Positions 24,206 to 32,851 of a DNA stretch of 49,689 nucleotides are shown here, piece after piece (the first letter of the stretch is position 1; every line of letters starts with the position of its first letter). Source of the stretch: Schlegelella_A sp035995885 (GTDB lineage Bacteria; Pseudomonadota; Gammaproteobacteria; Burkholderiales; Burkholderiaceae_C). Position numbers and translations under genes: made by a program. The stretch is from assembly GCA_035995885.1 (NCBI GenBank), contig DASYKC010000075.1, positions 1 to 49,689 on the forward strand. The letters run 5' to 3'. The notes beneath the pieces were generated by a model. The model saw only the letters and a program-made list of their open reading frames with translations, was not told the origin of the DNA and did no database searches.

Positions 24206-24283
24206 ACGCCCGTGCGATCGGCCGATCGCGGGCATTCGCGCTGCGAGCGCCGTTCGAGCCGAGGCGCGCAGGCGCGCGATCTT

Positions 24284-25078
24284 TCAGGCGCCGCCGAGCC
24301 AGCCGCGCACCGCGTCGTTGAAGCGTTCCGGTTCCTGCGTCATGACCCAGTGGCCGGTCTCGAGCTCGAGCACGCGGCAGTCGTCGCGCGCCGCCAGCGT
24401 CGCCACGAACTGCGGCGAATGGAACATGAAGGGCTTGCGCGATCCGTAGATGAAGAGCATGGGCCACGTCGGCACGAACGGGACGGCGCTCTTGTACGAG
24501 CCGTGCGAGCCGGTCCAGCGGATGTCGTACGGGTAGTTCATCCCGGCATGGACGGCGCTCGGGCTCGCGGGTGCATGCGCGACGCGCGCGAGGGCGCGTG
24601 TCATGGCGTCGCCGAGCCGCCCGCCGACGCGCCACGCCAGCGCCAGCCAGCACTGGTAGGCGACCACCATCGCCTTGGCCTTGATCGTGAGCGACCTGGC
24701 GTACGAAGGCGAGCGAGCGTCGCCGATGTCGACGCCGACGATCTTCGCGACGCGCGTCGGCGCGCGCATCGCGAACTGGTAGCCGAAGAAGCAACCCCAG
24801 TCGTGCAGCAGGAGGACGACGGGTTGCGCGGGGCTCACCGCGTCGACGACCGCGCGCAGCAGGTCGATCGTCTGCGCCAGCGAGCGGGCGACGCGCGGCT
24901 GACCGGATTCGAAGCCGGGCAAGGTGAAGCGCACGCAGCGAAAGCTCGTCTTCAAGGACGCGGCCTGCGCATCCCAGAGGCGATGGGTGTCCGGCCAGCC
25001 GTGGAGCATGACGACCGTCGTCGCGCCCTCGCCTTCGACGAGCACGTCGACGCCGTCGATCCGCAAAGGTGCGTCCAT
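24284..25078 (-). CDS. Alpha/beta hydrolase, epoxide-hydrolase/dehalogenase-like
   Basis: A 264-residue cytoplasmic hydrolase. The oxyanion motif HGWPDT (about residues 26-31) and the nucleophile elbow LLLHDWGCFFG, with Asp (D93) in place of Ser, match epoxide hydrolases and haloalkane dehalogenases. The catalytic His is in ETGHWVM (H243). An Asp nucleophile implies ester-intermediate chemistry on epoxide or C-halogen bonds. The exact substrate is unknown. The ATG at 25078 is preferred because the family begins MDAPLRIDG-like and GGGAG lies upstream. The longer in-frame start overlaps the divergent selO region. Confidence 0.85.
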   Translation of the reverse strand: MDAPLRIDGVDVLVEGEGATTVVMLHGWPDTHRLWDAQAASLKTSFRCVRFTLPGFESGQPRVARSLAQTIDLLRAVVDAVSPAQPVVLLLHDWGCFFGYQFAMRAPTRVAKIVGVDIGDARSPSYARSLTIKAKAMVVAYQCWLALAWRVGGRLGDAMTRALARVAHAPASPSAVHAGMNYPYDIRWTGSHGSYKSAVPFVPTWPMLFIYGSRKPFMFHSPQFVATLAARDDCRVLELETGHWVMTQEPERFNDAVRGWLGGA

Positions 25079-25193
25079 GAAGGGCTCCCGATCGGGAGGG
25101 ACAGTGTGCGCTCTCGAGAGAAGCGAACGACCCTGATCCGGCGTCGCGCCGGGAACTCGTTCAGACTCGTGGCTGGCCCGCAGAGATGCATCC

Positions 25194-26738
25194 ATGGCTG
25201 CCGTCACCGCCTTCACCCTCGACAACTCCTACGCCCGCGACCTCGAGGGCTTCTCGGTGCCGTGGCGCCCCGACGTCGCGCCGGCGCCGAAGTCGCTCTT
25301 CTTCAACGCGCCGCTCGCCGAGGAGCTCGGCCTCGACGCCGCCGCGCTCTCCGGCGAAGCCGGCGCCGCGCTCTTCGCCGGCAATGCGCTTCCCGAAGGC
25401 GCCGAGCCGATCGCCCAGGCGTACGCGGGCCATCAGTTCGGCGGCTTCTCGCCGCAGCTCGGCGACGGCCGCGCGATCCTGCTCGGCGAGGTGATCGATC
25501 GCGCCGGCCGGCGCCGCGACATCGCCTTCAAGGGCTCGGGGCGAACGCCCTTCTCGCGCGGCGGCGACGGCAAGGCGGCGGTAGGGCCGATGCTGCGCGA
25601 GGTGCTGATCGGCGAGGCCATGCACGCGCTCGGCATCCCGACGACACGTGCGCTCGCCGTCGTCGCCACCGGCCAGCCGGTGCTGCGCGAGACGGTGCTT
25701 CCCGGCGCGGTGCTGACGCGCGTCGCGGCCAGCCACATCCGCGTCGGCACGTTCCAGTTCTTCGCCGCGCGCGGCGACGTCGAACGCGTCCGCCAGCTCG
25801 CCGAGTACACGATCGCGCGCCACGACGCCGATCTCGTCGGCGCGCCCGGGCGCTTCCTCGGCCTGCTCGAGCGCGTCGCCGAGCGCCAGGCGATGCTGAT
25901 CGCGCAGTGGATGAACGTCGGCTTCATCCACGGCGTCATGAACACCGACAACATGACGATCTCGGGCGAGACGATCGACTACGGCCCATGCGCCTTCCTC
26001 GAGGCCTACGACCCGGCAGCGGTGTTCAGCTCGATCGACGCGCAGGGACGCTACGCGTTCGGCAACCAGCCACAGATCGCGCGCTGGAACCTGGCGCGCC
26101 TGGCCGAGTCGCTGCTGCCGCTGATCGCCGACGACGAAGAAGAGGCGACGGCCCAGGTCATGCGCGTCCTCGATGCCTTTCCGGCGCGGTACCGGCGTCA
26201 CCTGCTCGCCGGTCAGCGCGCCAAGCTCGGGCTGCAGCGCGCGGAGGGCGCGGACGACGCCGCCGATGCGATGCTCGCCGACGACTGGCTCGCCGTCCTG
26301 CACGCCGGCCAGGCCGACTTCACGCTCGCCTGGCGCCGACTCGCCGACGCTGCCGCGGGTGACGACGCGCCCGTGCGCGCGCTCTTCGCCGATCCGGGCG
26401 CGCCCGAGGCGTGGCTCGCGCGCTGGCGCGAGCGCTGCGCCCGCGATGACGGCGCATCGCCCGGCGGTAGCGGCGACGAAGGCGCATCGCCCGGCGCCGC
26501 GGGCACAGGCGTCGCGCGCGCCGAGCGCATGCGCCGCGTCAACCCGTCGGTGATTCCGCGCAACCATCGCGTCGAAGAAGCGCTCGCCGCCGCGTCCGAC
26601 GACGACGACCTCGGTCCGTTCGATCGCCTCCTCGACGCGCTGCGCCAGCCGTACGACGAGAGCGCCGGCAACGGCCGCTACGCCGAGCCGGCGCCGGCCG
26701 AGGTCACCGCGGGCTACCGCACGTTCTGCGGCACCTGA
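25194..26738 (+). CDS. selO: SelO (YdiU) protein adenylyltransferase
   Basis: Pseudokinase-fold enzyme that transfers AMP from ATP to Ser/Thr/Tyr of proteins, linked to redox stress. It has 514 residues. N-terminal family segments include LDNSYARDLEGFSVPW, AYAGHQFGGFSPQLGDGRA and IAFKGSGRTPFSRGGDGKAA. The metal-binding loop is in MNTDNMTISGETIDYGPC. The C-terminus is the conserved YRTFCGT, with Cys at the position that is selenocysteine in animals. An insert of short repeats (GASPG..G..GASPG) sits near residues 418-435. It is divergent from the epoxide-hydrolase-like gene. Confidence 0.93.
   Translation: MAAVTAFTLDNSYARDLEGFSVPWRPDVAPAPKSLFFNAPLAEELGLDAAALSGEAGAALFAGNALPEGAEPIAQAYAGHQFGGFSPQLGDGRAILLGEVIDRAGRRRDIAFKGSGRTPFSRGGDGKAAVGPMLREVLIGEAMHALGIPTTRALAVVATGQPVLRETVLPGAVLTRVAASHIRVGTFQFFAARGDVERVRQLAEYTIARHDADLVGAPGRFLGLLERVAERQAMLIAQWMNVGFIHGVMNTDNMTISGETIDYGPCAFLEAYDPAAVFSSIDAQGRYAFGNQPQIARWNLARLAESLLPLIADDEEEATAQVMRVLDAFPARYRRHLLAGQRAKLGLQRAEGADDAADAMLADDWLAVLHAGQADFTLAWRRLADAAAGDDAPVRALFADPGAPEAWLARWRERCARDDGASPGGSGDEGASPGAAGTGVARAERMRRVNPSVIPRNHRVEEALAAASDDDDLGPFDRLLDALRQPYDESAGNGRYAEPAPAEVTAGYRTFCGT
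26451..26496 (+). repeat. 16-base direct repeat inside selO
   Basis: GGCGCATCGCCCGGCG occurs at 26451-26466 and 26481-26496, a 30-base offset in phase with the reading frame, so it duplicates ten residues around GASPG. It lies in a low-complexity insert relative to other SelO proteins. Confidence 0.7.
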
Positions 26739-26824
26739 TCGCCCGCCGCCGTCGGCGCTGCATCACGATGATCGGCGCTGCACTTTCTCGCGCATGACGC
26801 GGTCGCGCGAGCCTCGTCCGCGCC

Positions 26825-28687
26825 TCAGCCCGTCCGCGTGAACCCGTCGGCGCTCCAGCGTTCGCTTCCCGGCCCGTGGTGCATGAAGAACAGGCCCTCC
26901 GGGTCGTAGCGCGCCTTCACCGCCGCCAGCTTGGCGTAGTTCTCGCCCCAGAACGCCTGCTGCCACTGCGGCTCGAAGTAGTTGCTCTCGGAGACATACG
27001 CCGCCGGCTTCGGCACCAGCTTGCGGATCTCGGCCATGGCCCGGCCGATCGCCTGCGCTTCGCGCCGCGCCGCGTCGACTGCCGGCTCGTGACCCGCCAC
27101 TCCCGGATAGGCCGGCCCCTCGGCCGCGCCCATGATCAGCAGCGCGAACGCATCGAGCACGGCCGGGTTCATGGCCGTGTTTCGCGCCGCGGCCAGCGCT
27201 TCGGCCGGCGCCCCGGCGAGGCCCTTGTTCAAGTGCAGCGAGAGGCCGCGGTGCCGGCTCGCCGCGAAGAGCGCGTCGCCGAGCGCGGCACGCTGGCCCG
27301 CGCCGAGCAGCGCCGCCGGCAACCAGGCCGAGTCGTAGCCATGCAGGAACTGGCCGGCCTGGCCCTGGTCGCCGGGCCAGAACACGTTGGTTTCCGGCAC
27401 GCCGGGCCGGTCGTCTTTGTTGATGAAGCCGAGCAGGCTCTTGATCATCGTCGGCGACCAGAACGTCCTTGCCGACGTGGCGATGATCTTGAGCGGCGAG
27501 AACTCGACACTCCACTCCTTGTCGGCATCGAGCGCCGCGAGGTACGGCTTCCACACCGCCTGCGCCTCGCTCCGGCTCAGGCCCTGGAACACCATCGAGA
27601 CCTTGAGCACGTTGTCGGGCCGGAAGCGGATCTGCTCGCCCCAGTGCGGATTCAGCAGGCTGGCGCTGCAGAAGTCGAGCGTCGTCGCGACGAGCCGCCG
27701 AAACGCCGGCGCCGATGCGGCCTGCACCGTCAGGTTCACGGCGCCGAAGTCTTCGGGCAGCGCGTGCACGCGCAAGGTCAGCCGCGTGACGATGCCGAGG
27801 CTGCCGCCGCCACCGCCCTTCAGGCCCCAGAAGAGATCGGCGTTGGTGCAGGCGTTGGCGATTCGCACCGCGCCGTCGGCCGTGACCACTTCGGCCTCGA
27901 GCAGGTTGCCGGCGGCCAGGCCCCAGGCCTTCGAGAAGCTGCCGAAGCCGCCGCTCTGCACCAGGCCGGCGACGCCGACCGACATGCAGCCGCCGCCCTG
28001 GACGTAGCCGCCGCCCTTCGTGGTGACGGCGTCGTAGGCCTGCGACCAGAGCGTGCCGGCGCCGACCGAGACGGCGCGCAGCGGCGCCGCCTTGCCTTCG
28101 CAGCCCTGGGCGACGAACGCGTCGTGCATGACGATCGTCGCCATCCGGCGCGTCCAGACGAGGAGCGAATCGGCCGCGTTCGAGGTGCCTTGATAGCTGT
28201 GTCCGCCACCCTTGACGACGAGGCGCAGCCGATGGGTGCGCGCGAAGTTCACTGCGGCCACGACGTCGGCGGTATGGCGCGCCGCCACCGCGTACACGCT
28301 CGCTCGCGAGGTCCAGGCGTCGACCCAGCCGAAGGTCTGCGTCAGGCCCGGATCGTCGCTCAGGAAGTACGGATTCGACGCCGACTTGAAGAGCTGCGCG
28401 CAGGTCGGCGCCGAAGGCGCGGCGAGGCAATCGGCGAACGGCGCCCGCACCTTGACGAGCGCGCCGCCGACCTCCTGCTCGAGCTGCTTCCAGCTCGACT
28501 CCGCAGGCCAGGCGGCGTCGCCGGGCCGCACGCGCGCGAAGGCGGTGTCGACGGCGGCGGCGGCAGGGGAAGCGCCCAGCGAGGCCAGCCAGGCGCCCGG
28601 TGCGAGCCGAAGCGCTGCGGCGATCTTGAGCAGCTCGCGTCGGTCGCGGCCGGTCGCCGCGAGGCGAGAAGGGGGGAGTTTCTTCAT
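26825..28687 (-). CDS. Tat-exported berberine-bridge-type FAD oxidoreductase, bicovalent flavin
   Basis: A 620-residue secreted flavoprotein. The N-terminus carries a Tat-like motif (RDRRELLKIAAAL) and a cleavable Ala-rich segment. The FAD-binding (PCMH) domain contains GGGHSYQGTS with H163 and GGGCMSVGVAGLVQSGG with C234, the two residues that tether FAD in bicovalent members. The C-terminal BBE segment reads NYFEPQWQQAFWGENY...YDPEGLFF. It probably oxidises sugars or phenolic alcohols in the periplasm with O2. The substrate is unknown. ATG 28687 is chosen because the signal begins there. It is divergent from the LytS-type kinase gene. Confidence 0.88.
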   Translation of the reverse strand: MKKLPPSRLAATGRDRRELLKIAAALRLAPGAWLASLGASPAAAAVDTAFARVRPGDAAWPAESSWKQLEQEVGGALVKVRAPFADCLAAPSAPTCAQLFKSASNPYFLSDDPGLTQTFGWVDAWTSRASVYAVAARHTADVVAAVNFARTHRLRLVVKGGGHSYQGTSNAADSLLVWTRRMATIVMHDAFVAQGCEGKAAPLRAVSVGAGTLWSQAYDAVTTKGGGYVQGGGCMSVGVAGLVQSGGFGSFSKAWGLAAGNLLEAEVVTADGAVRIANACTNADLFWGLKGGGGGSLGIVTRLTLRVHALPEDFGAVNLTVQAASAPAFRRLVATTLDFCSASLLNPHWGEQIRFRPDNVLKVSMVFQGLSRSEAQAVWKPYLAALDADKEWSVEFSPLKIIATSARTFWSPTMIKSLLGFINKDDRPGVPETNVFWPGDQGQAGQFLHGYDSAWLPAALLGAGQRAALGDALFAASRHRGLSLHLNKGLAGAPAEALAAARNTAMNPAVLDAFALLIMGAAEGPAYPGVAGHEPAVDAARREAQAIGRAMAEIRKLVPKPAAYVSESNYFEPQWQQAFWGENYAKLAAVKARYDPEGLFFMHHGPGSERWSADGFTRTG

Positions 28688-28877
28688 GGCTGGATGAGTG
28701 CGAAAGCAATCGCGTTCCGCGGCAAGTGGTCGCGGGCGCGCCGGCCGTATTCTCATGTCCCCCAACCCCCGCGCCATCACCGCCTCGTCGCCGCGGCCGG
28801 CGGCGATTCGATTCCCTCGTTTCGCACTCCGTCGCCTCGGCGCGGCGGCCGATGCGGCCACGGCCTAGGATCGGCGC

Positions 28878-30008
28878 GTGGACGATTTCGACACCTCGGC
28901 AGCGACCGGCGGCCCGGGCCGGGACGGCAACGGCCGCCTCTGGCGCAGCTACGCCGCCCTGTGTCTGCTCTGCTGGCTGCTCTACGCGATGGCCGGCACC
29001 GAGTGGGACCGCGGCAGCTGGCATGTCTGGGACGGCGTCTACGAGGCGACCCTGAACCTCGCCCCGCCGATCGTCCTCGGCGCCTTCGTCCTGCCGTGGG
29101 TGCGACGGCTGCAGCGCCGGCCGGCCGATTCGCTGGCGACGCTGCCGCTCCACCTGCTCGGCGCGATCGCCTTCGCGGTCGCCTGGCAGCTCGTCGATTT
29201 CGCCGTCGCCTGGGGCCTCTTCGGCGCCGATCACGCGACCGCGACCTTCCAGCAGCGCGTCCTCTGGCGCGCGATGTGGGGCGTGTTCGCGTACTTCGCC
29301 CTCGTCTTCGGATTCGGCAGCGCCCTGCACGCGCGCCGCGCCCAGCGCGTCGCCCTCAGCGCTGCCCGCGCCGAGGCCGCGCTGGTGCGCGCCGAGCTCG
29401 CCAACATCAGCGGCAAGCTCAACCCGCACTTCCTCTTCAACACCCTGAACTCGCTGCTGATCCTGACCCGCAAGGACGCGCTCGCGGCCGAGCAGGCGCT
29501 GCTGCGCTTCTCGCGAATGATGCGCTACGTGCTCGACACGACCCGCTCGGCGACCGACCGCGTCGCCCTGCAGGACGAGATCGATTTCGTTCGCGACTAC
29601 CTCTGGCTCGAATCGTTGCGCTTCGGCGCGCGTCTGCGCGTCGACTGGCAGATCGACCCGGCGACGCTCGCCGACGAGATCCCGCCGCTGACCCTGCAGC
29701 CGCTGGTCGAGAACAGCATCGTCCACGGCATCGCGCCGCAGATCGCCGGCGGCACGGTTCGCATCGAGTCGCAGCGCCGCACCGACCCGGCCGCGCTGGC
29801 GTTGACGGTGCGCGACGACGGCGCCGGCTGCCAGTGGCCGCCGGCCACGACCCAGGGCGTCGGCGTCGGCGTCGGCCTGAGCGCGCTCAAGCGCCGCTTC
29901 GAGCTCGACTTCGACGGCGCGGCGTCGCTGCGCGTGCAGTCGCGGCCGGGCAACGGCTTCCAGGTCGAGATCCTGATTCCGCTTGGCGGCCAAGCGATGA
30001 CACCATGA
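28878..30008 (+). CDS. LytS/YehU-type sensor histidine kinase
   Basis: A 376-residue membrane kinase. Four membrane spans lie within residues 22-155 with no large sensory domain. The cytoplasmic His-kinase domain has LNPHFLFNTLNSL with phospho-acceptor H184. The ATPase domain has TLQPLVENSIVHGIAP and the glycine-rich GVGVGLSALKRRFE. It starts with GTG at 28878. It overlaps the response-regulator gene by ATGA (30005-30008), so the two form a two-component pair. The signal is unknown but must be sensed in or near the membrane. Confidence 0.92.
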   Translation: MDDFDTSAATGGPGRDGNGRLWRSYAALCLLCWLLYAMAGTEWDRGSWHVWDGVYEATLNLAPPIVLGAFVLPWVRRLQRRPADSLATLPLHLLGAIAFAVAWQLVDFAVAWGLFGADHATATFQQRVLWRAMWGVFAYFALVFGFGSALHARRAQRVALSAARAEAALVRAELANISGKLNPHFLFNTLNSLLILTRKDALAAEQALLRFSRMMRYVLDTTRSATDRVALQDEIDFVRDYLWLESLRFGARLRVDWQIDPATLADEIPPLTLQPLVENSIVHGIAPQIAGGTVRIESQRRTDPAALALTVRDDGAGCQWPPATTQGVGVGVGLSALKRRFELDFDGAASLRVQSRPGNGFQVEILIPLGGQAMTP

Positions 30009-30760
30009 CCCTGCGCCATCGAACCCTGATCGCCGAGGACGAGCCGCTGGCGAGCGAATCGCTCAGTGCCTGGGTCAGCGAGATGCCGATGCTCGAGCTC
30101 GTCGGCTGCCGCGGCGACGGCGTGAGCGCGCTGCAGGCGATCCGCGATCTCTCGCCCTCGCTGGTGCTGATGGACATCCACATGCCCGGGATGACCGGCC
30201 TCGAGGTGCTGCGCGCGATCGCCGCCGATCCCGGCATCACCCGGCCCGCCGTCATCCTCACGACCGCGTACGACCAGCACGCGATCACCGCCTTCGAGCT
30301 GCACGCCGTCGACTACCTGCTGAAGCCGCTCGACCGCGAGCGCTTCGAGGATGCGATCCACCATGCCCTGAGCGGCGATGCGCGCGAGCGGGCGCTGTCG
30401 GCGCTGGAGAGCTCGGGCCGGCAGGAAACGCTGCCGCTGACGCGGCTCCTCGTTCGCGACCAGGGCAAGATCGTTCCGGTCCTCGCCGACGACATCGAGC
30501 ACCTGCGCGCCGACACCAAGTACACGGCGATCGCGACCCGCGGCCACACCTACCTCGTCCGCCTGCCGATCACGAGCTTCGAGGAGCGGCTCGACCGCAA
30601 GCGCTTCCTGAAGGTGAACCGCTCGTGCATCGTCAACCTCGACTTCGTCGAGTCGATGACGCCGGACGGCAGCTCGCAGCTCGTCCTGCGCCTGCGCGAC
30701 GGCAGCCAGGTGACGGCGAGCCGCGAGATCTCCAAGCAACTGAGGACCGATTCGCTATGA
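30005..30760 (+). CDS. LytTR-family response regulator
   Basis: A 251-residue regulator. The receiver domain occupies residues 5-120 with phospho-acceptor D57 in VLMDIHMPGMTG, the switch TTAYD and the Lys of LLKPLDRERF. The C-terminal LytTR DNA-binding domain spans about 145-248, with KIVPVLADDIEHLRADTKYT and FLKVNRSCIVNLDFVE. LytTR regulators bind direct repeats. Its genes of control are unknown, but it overlaps the GIN-domain gene by ATGA (30757-30760), so that protein is in the same operon. Confidence 0.93.
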   Translation: MTLRHRTLIAEDEPLASESLSAWVSEMPMLELVGCRGDGVSALQAIRDLSPSLVLMDIHMPGMTGLEVLRAIAADPGITRPAVILTTAYDQHAITAFELHAVDYLLKPLDRERFEDAIHHALSGDARERALSALESSGRQETLPLTRLLVRDQGKIVPVLADDIEHLRADTKYTAIATRGHTYLVRLPITSFEERLDRKRFLKVNRSCIVNLDFVESMTPDGSSQLVLRLRDGSQVTASREISKQLRTDSL

Positions 30761-31485
30761 ACGTGCGCGCGAGGACCCTTGCCGCCCTGCTGGGGCTCGC
30801 GATCGTGCTCGGCTTCGCCGCAGCGTCCCGGGCGCAGGGCGTCGAAGGTCGCAAGTACGCGCTCGGCACGTTCGACACGCTGGCCATCAGCGGCTCGGCG
30901 ACGTTCAAGCTCGTGCAGGGCGCGGAAGACAGCGCCTTCGTCGACGGCGACGACGACGCGCAGAACGCGGTCAGGCTCGACGTCGAGGACGGCGTGCTGC
31001 GGGTCCGCCCTGGCGGCGCGTGGAAGTTCTGGCGCAGCAAGGAGCTGCAGATCACGATCACGGCGCGCGACCTGAGACGGCTCGAGATCAGCGGCGCGGC
31101 CGACGTCGTCGCCGCCGATCCGCTGCGCCTGAAGCAGCTCCAGGTCAGGATCTCCGGCGCCGGCACGGTGCGCATCGACAAGCTCAAGGCCGACAAGCTC
31201 GACTTCAACGTCTCGGGCCTCGGCACCGGCCAGTTCGCCGGCGCGGTCGACGACCTCGGCGTCCGCATCTCCGGCCGCGGCAGCTACCTCGGCGAGAACC
31301 TGGCGAGCCAGCGCGCGACGCTCGTCGTCAGCGGCGCGGGCGACGTCAAGCTCTGGGCGCTCAAGGAGCTGAACGCGACCGTGTCGGGCGTCGCGACGGT
31401 CGACTTCTGGGGCCCGGCGACGGTCCGGCGAAGCAACTCCGGGCTCACGAGCTGGAACGAGCGCGGCGACAAGCGCCCGCCCTGA
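30757..31485 (+). CDS. Exported GIN-domain (DUF2807) protein
   Basis: A 242-residue secreted protein. Signal peptide (MNVRARTLAALLGLAIVLGFAAASRAQ), then a right-handed beta-helix-like repeat domain: FDTLAISGSATFKLVQG, LEISGAADVVA, VRISGAGTVRI, FNVSGLGTGQF, VRISGRGSYLG and LVVSGAGDVKL. The recurring SGxG turns are the DUF2807 head-GIN pattern. It may bind cell wall or polymers. Function is unknown. Being the third gene of a tightly overlapping operon with a LytS/LytTR pair, it may be part of the signal input or an envelope effector. Confidence 0.88.
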   Translation: MNVRARTLAALLGLAIVLGFAAASRAQGVEGRKYALGTFDTLAISGSATFKLVQGAEDSAFVDGDDDAQNAVRLDVEDGVLRVRPGGAWKFWRSKELQITITARDLRRLEISGAADVVAADPLRLKQLQVRISGAGTVRIDKLKADKLDFNVSGLGTGQFAGAVDDLGVRISGRGSYLGENLASQRATLVVSGAGDVKLWALKELNATVSGVATVDFWGPATVRRSNSGLTSWNERGDKRPP

Positions 31486-31566
31486 CGCGTGTCCTTCACG
31501 GCAGCTCGGGCGCGACGCCAGTGCGGGGCGCTCGCTCCGCGCCTCCGCTGCGTCCGGCGGACGTCG

Positions 31567-32835
31567 TCAGCCGCCGCGGAGCCCGTGCGCTTCGCGCGCC
31601 AGCGCTTCGCGGTGCTGCGGCGCGGCGAGCCCGATCATCGCCTCGATGCGCTCCCTGAGCGCGAGCCCGCGCAGGCGCACCGCGCCGTTCTCGGTGGCGA
31701 CGACGTCGACGTCGCTGCGCGCCGTCGTCACCGGGCCGCTCAGCCTGGCGACGATGCGCGGCAGCGTGCCGCCCTTGGCCGCGCTCGGCAGGGCGATGAT
31801 CGACGCGCCGCCGGGCGAGCGGCAGGCGGCGCGGACGAAATCGACCTGGCCGCCGACCGCGCCGATGTAGTCGCCGCCGATGCTCTCGGCGTTGACCTGG
31901 CCGGTGAGATCGACCTCGAGCGCCGAGTTGATCGAGACGAAGCGCTGCAATCGCGACAGCACGTCGAAGGCGTGGGTGTAGCCGACCGGGCAGACCCTGA
32001 GCGCCGGGTTGCGGTGCGCGAAGCGATAGAGCCTGGCGTCGGTGCCGAACAGCACACCTGTGATGCTGACGCCTTCGTCCATGCCCTTGGCCGAGTTGGT
32101 GACAACGCCGCGTTCGACCAGATCGACGAGCGAATCGCCGACCATGCCCGAGTGGACACCGAGGTCGCGCCGGTTGCCGAGCATGGCGATGATCGCCTCG
32201 GGGATCGCGCCGAAGCCGACCTGCAGCGTCGCGCGGTCGGGGATGAAGGCATCGACGTGGGCGGCGATGCGCCGCTCGAGCGCGCCGATCGCGGCGCTCG
32301 GCAGCTGGATCGGTTGGCGATCGGTCTCGATGACGACGTCGATGTCGGCTTCGGTCAGCGCGACGTCGCACGTCGTCTGCGGCACCTGCCGGTTCACCTC
32401 GGCGATGACGACGCGCGCCTTGTCGACCGCGGCGCGCGTGTGATCGGCGCCGAGGCCGAGGCTGTAGCGGCCGTTCGCGTCGGCCGGCGCGACCTGCACG
32501 AGCGCGATGTCGCAGGCGATCGTGCCGTCGGCGATGAGCTCGGCGTTCTGCGAGACGTGGCAGGGCAGCACGTCCATCGCGCCGTCCTGGATCAGGCGCC
32601 GGTTGGTGCCGACGCCGCCCATGCCGCGCAGCGAGATGCCGTCGACCTCGCCCGGCCTGAAGGTGTCGGAGAACATCGCGCCGAGAAAGGCGCTGACCCC
32701 GCCCAGCTCGCCGCGCTGGCGCACCAGCGCTTCGGTGAGGGTCAGCGGCTCGGCCGTTCCCTGGCCCATGACGATGCCGTCGCCGGGACGGATCCAGTCG
32801 GCGAGGCGGAGCCGTGTCGCGTCGACGCGGATCAT
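31567..32835 (-). CDS. Acetyl-CoA hydrolase/CoA-transferase family protein
   Basis: A 422-residue protein of the acetyl-CoA hydrolase/4-hydroxybutyrate CoA-transferase family. Supporting motifs are VMGQGTAEPLTL near residue 22, LQVGFGAIPEAI, DSLVDLVERGVVTNS, and FVSINSALEVDLTGQVNAE followed by GGQVDFVRAA. These are the usual blocks of both halves. In the family the acid residue that forms the glutamyl-CoA intermediate lies in an H-T-E-M segment, as I recall. The aligned segment here is H-S-G-M, with Gly at 230. The reaction, transferase or hydrolase, is therefore uncertain. It is downstream of the injection-system-like gene on the same strand with a 16-base gap. Confidence 0.85.
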   Translation of the reverse strand: MIRVDATRLRLADWIRPGDGIVMGQGTAEPLTLTEALVRQRGELGGVSAFLGAMFSDTFRPGEVDGISLRGMGGVGTNRRLIQDGAMDVLPCHVSQNAELIADGTIACDIALVQVAPADANGRYSLGLGADHTRAAVDKARVVIAEVNRQVPQTTCDVALTEADIDVVIETDRQPIQLPSAAIGALERRIAAHVDAFIPDRATLQVGFGAIPEAIIAMLGNRRDLGVHSGMVGDSLVDLVERGVVTNSAKGMDEGVSITGVLFGTDARLYRFAHRNPALRVCPVGYTHAFDVLSRLQRFVSINSALEVDLTGQVNAESIGGDYIGAVGGQVDFVRAACRSPGGASIIALPSAAKGGTLPRIVARLSGPVTTARSDVDVVATENGAVRLRGLALRERIEAMIGLAAPQHREALAREAHGLRGG

Positions 32836-32851
32836 GCGAAGACGCGCTCGC

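Noticed and set aside
26763..30760. Very long frames of over 1000 residues on both strands across the flavoprotein and LytS genes
   Set aside because: They cross known genes in the wrong frame and have shadow-type composition. Only the segments coding the LytTR regulator are real.
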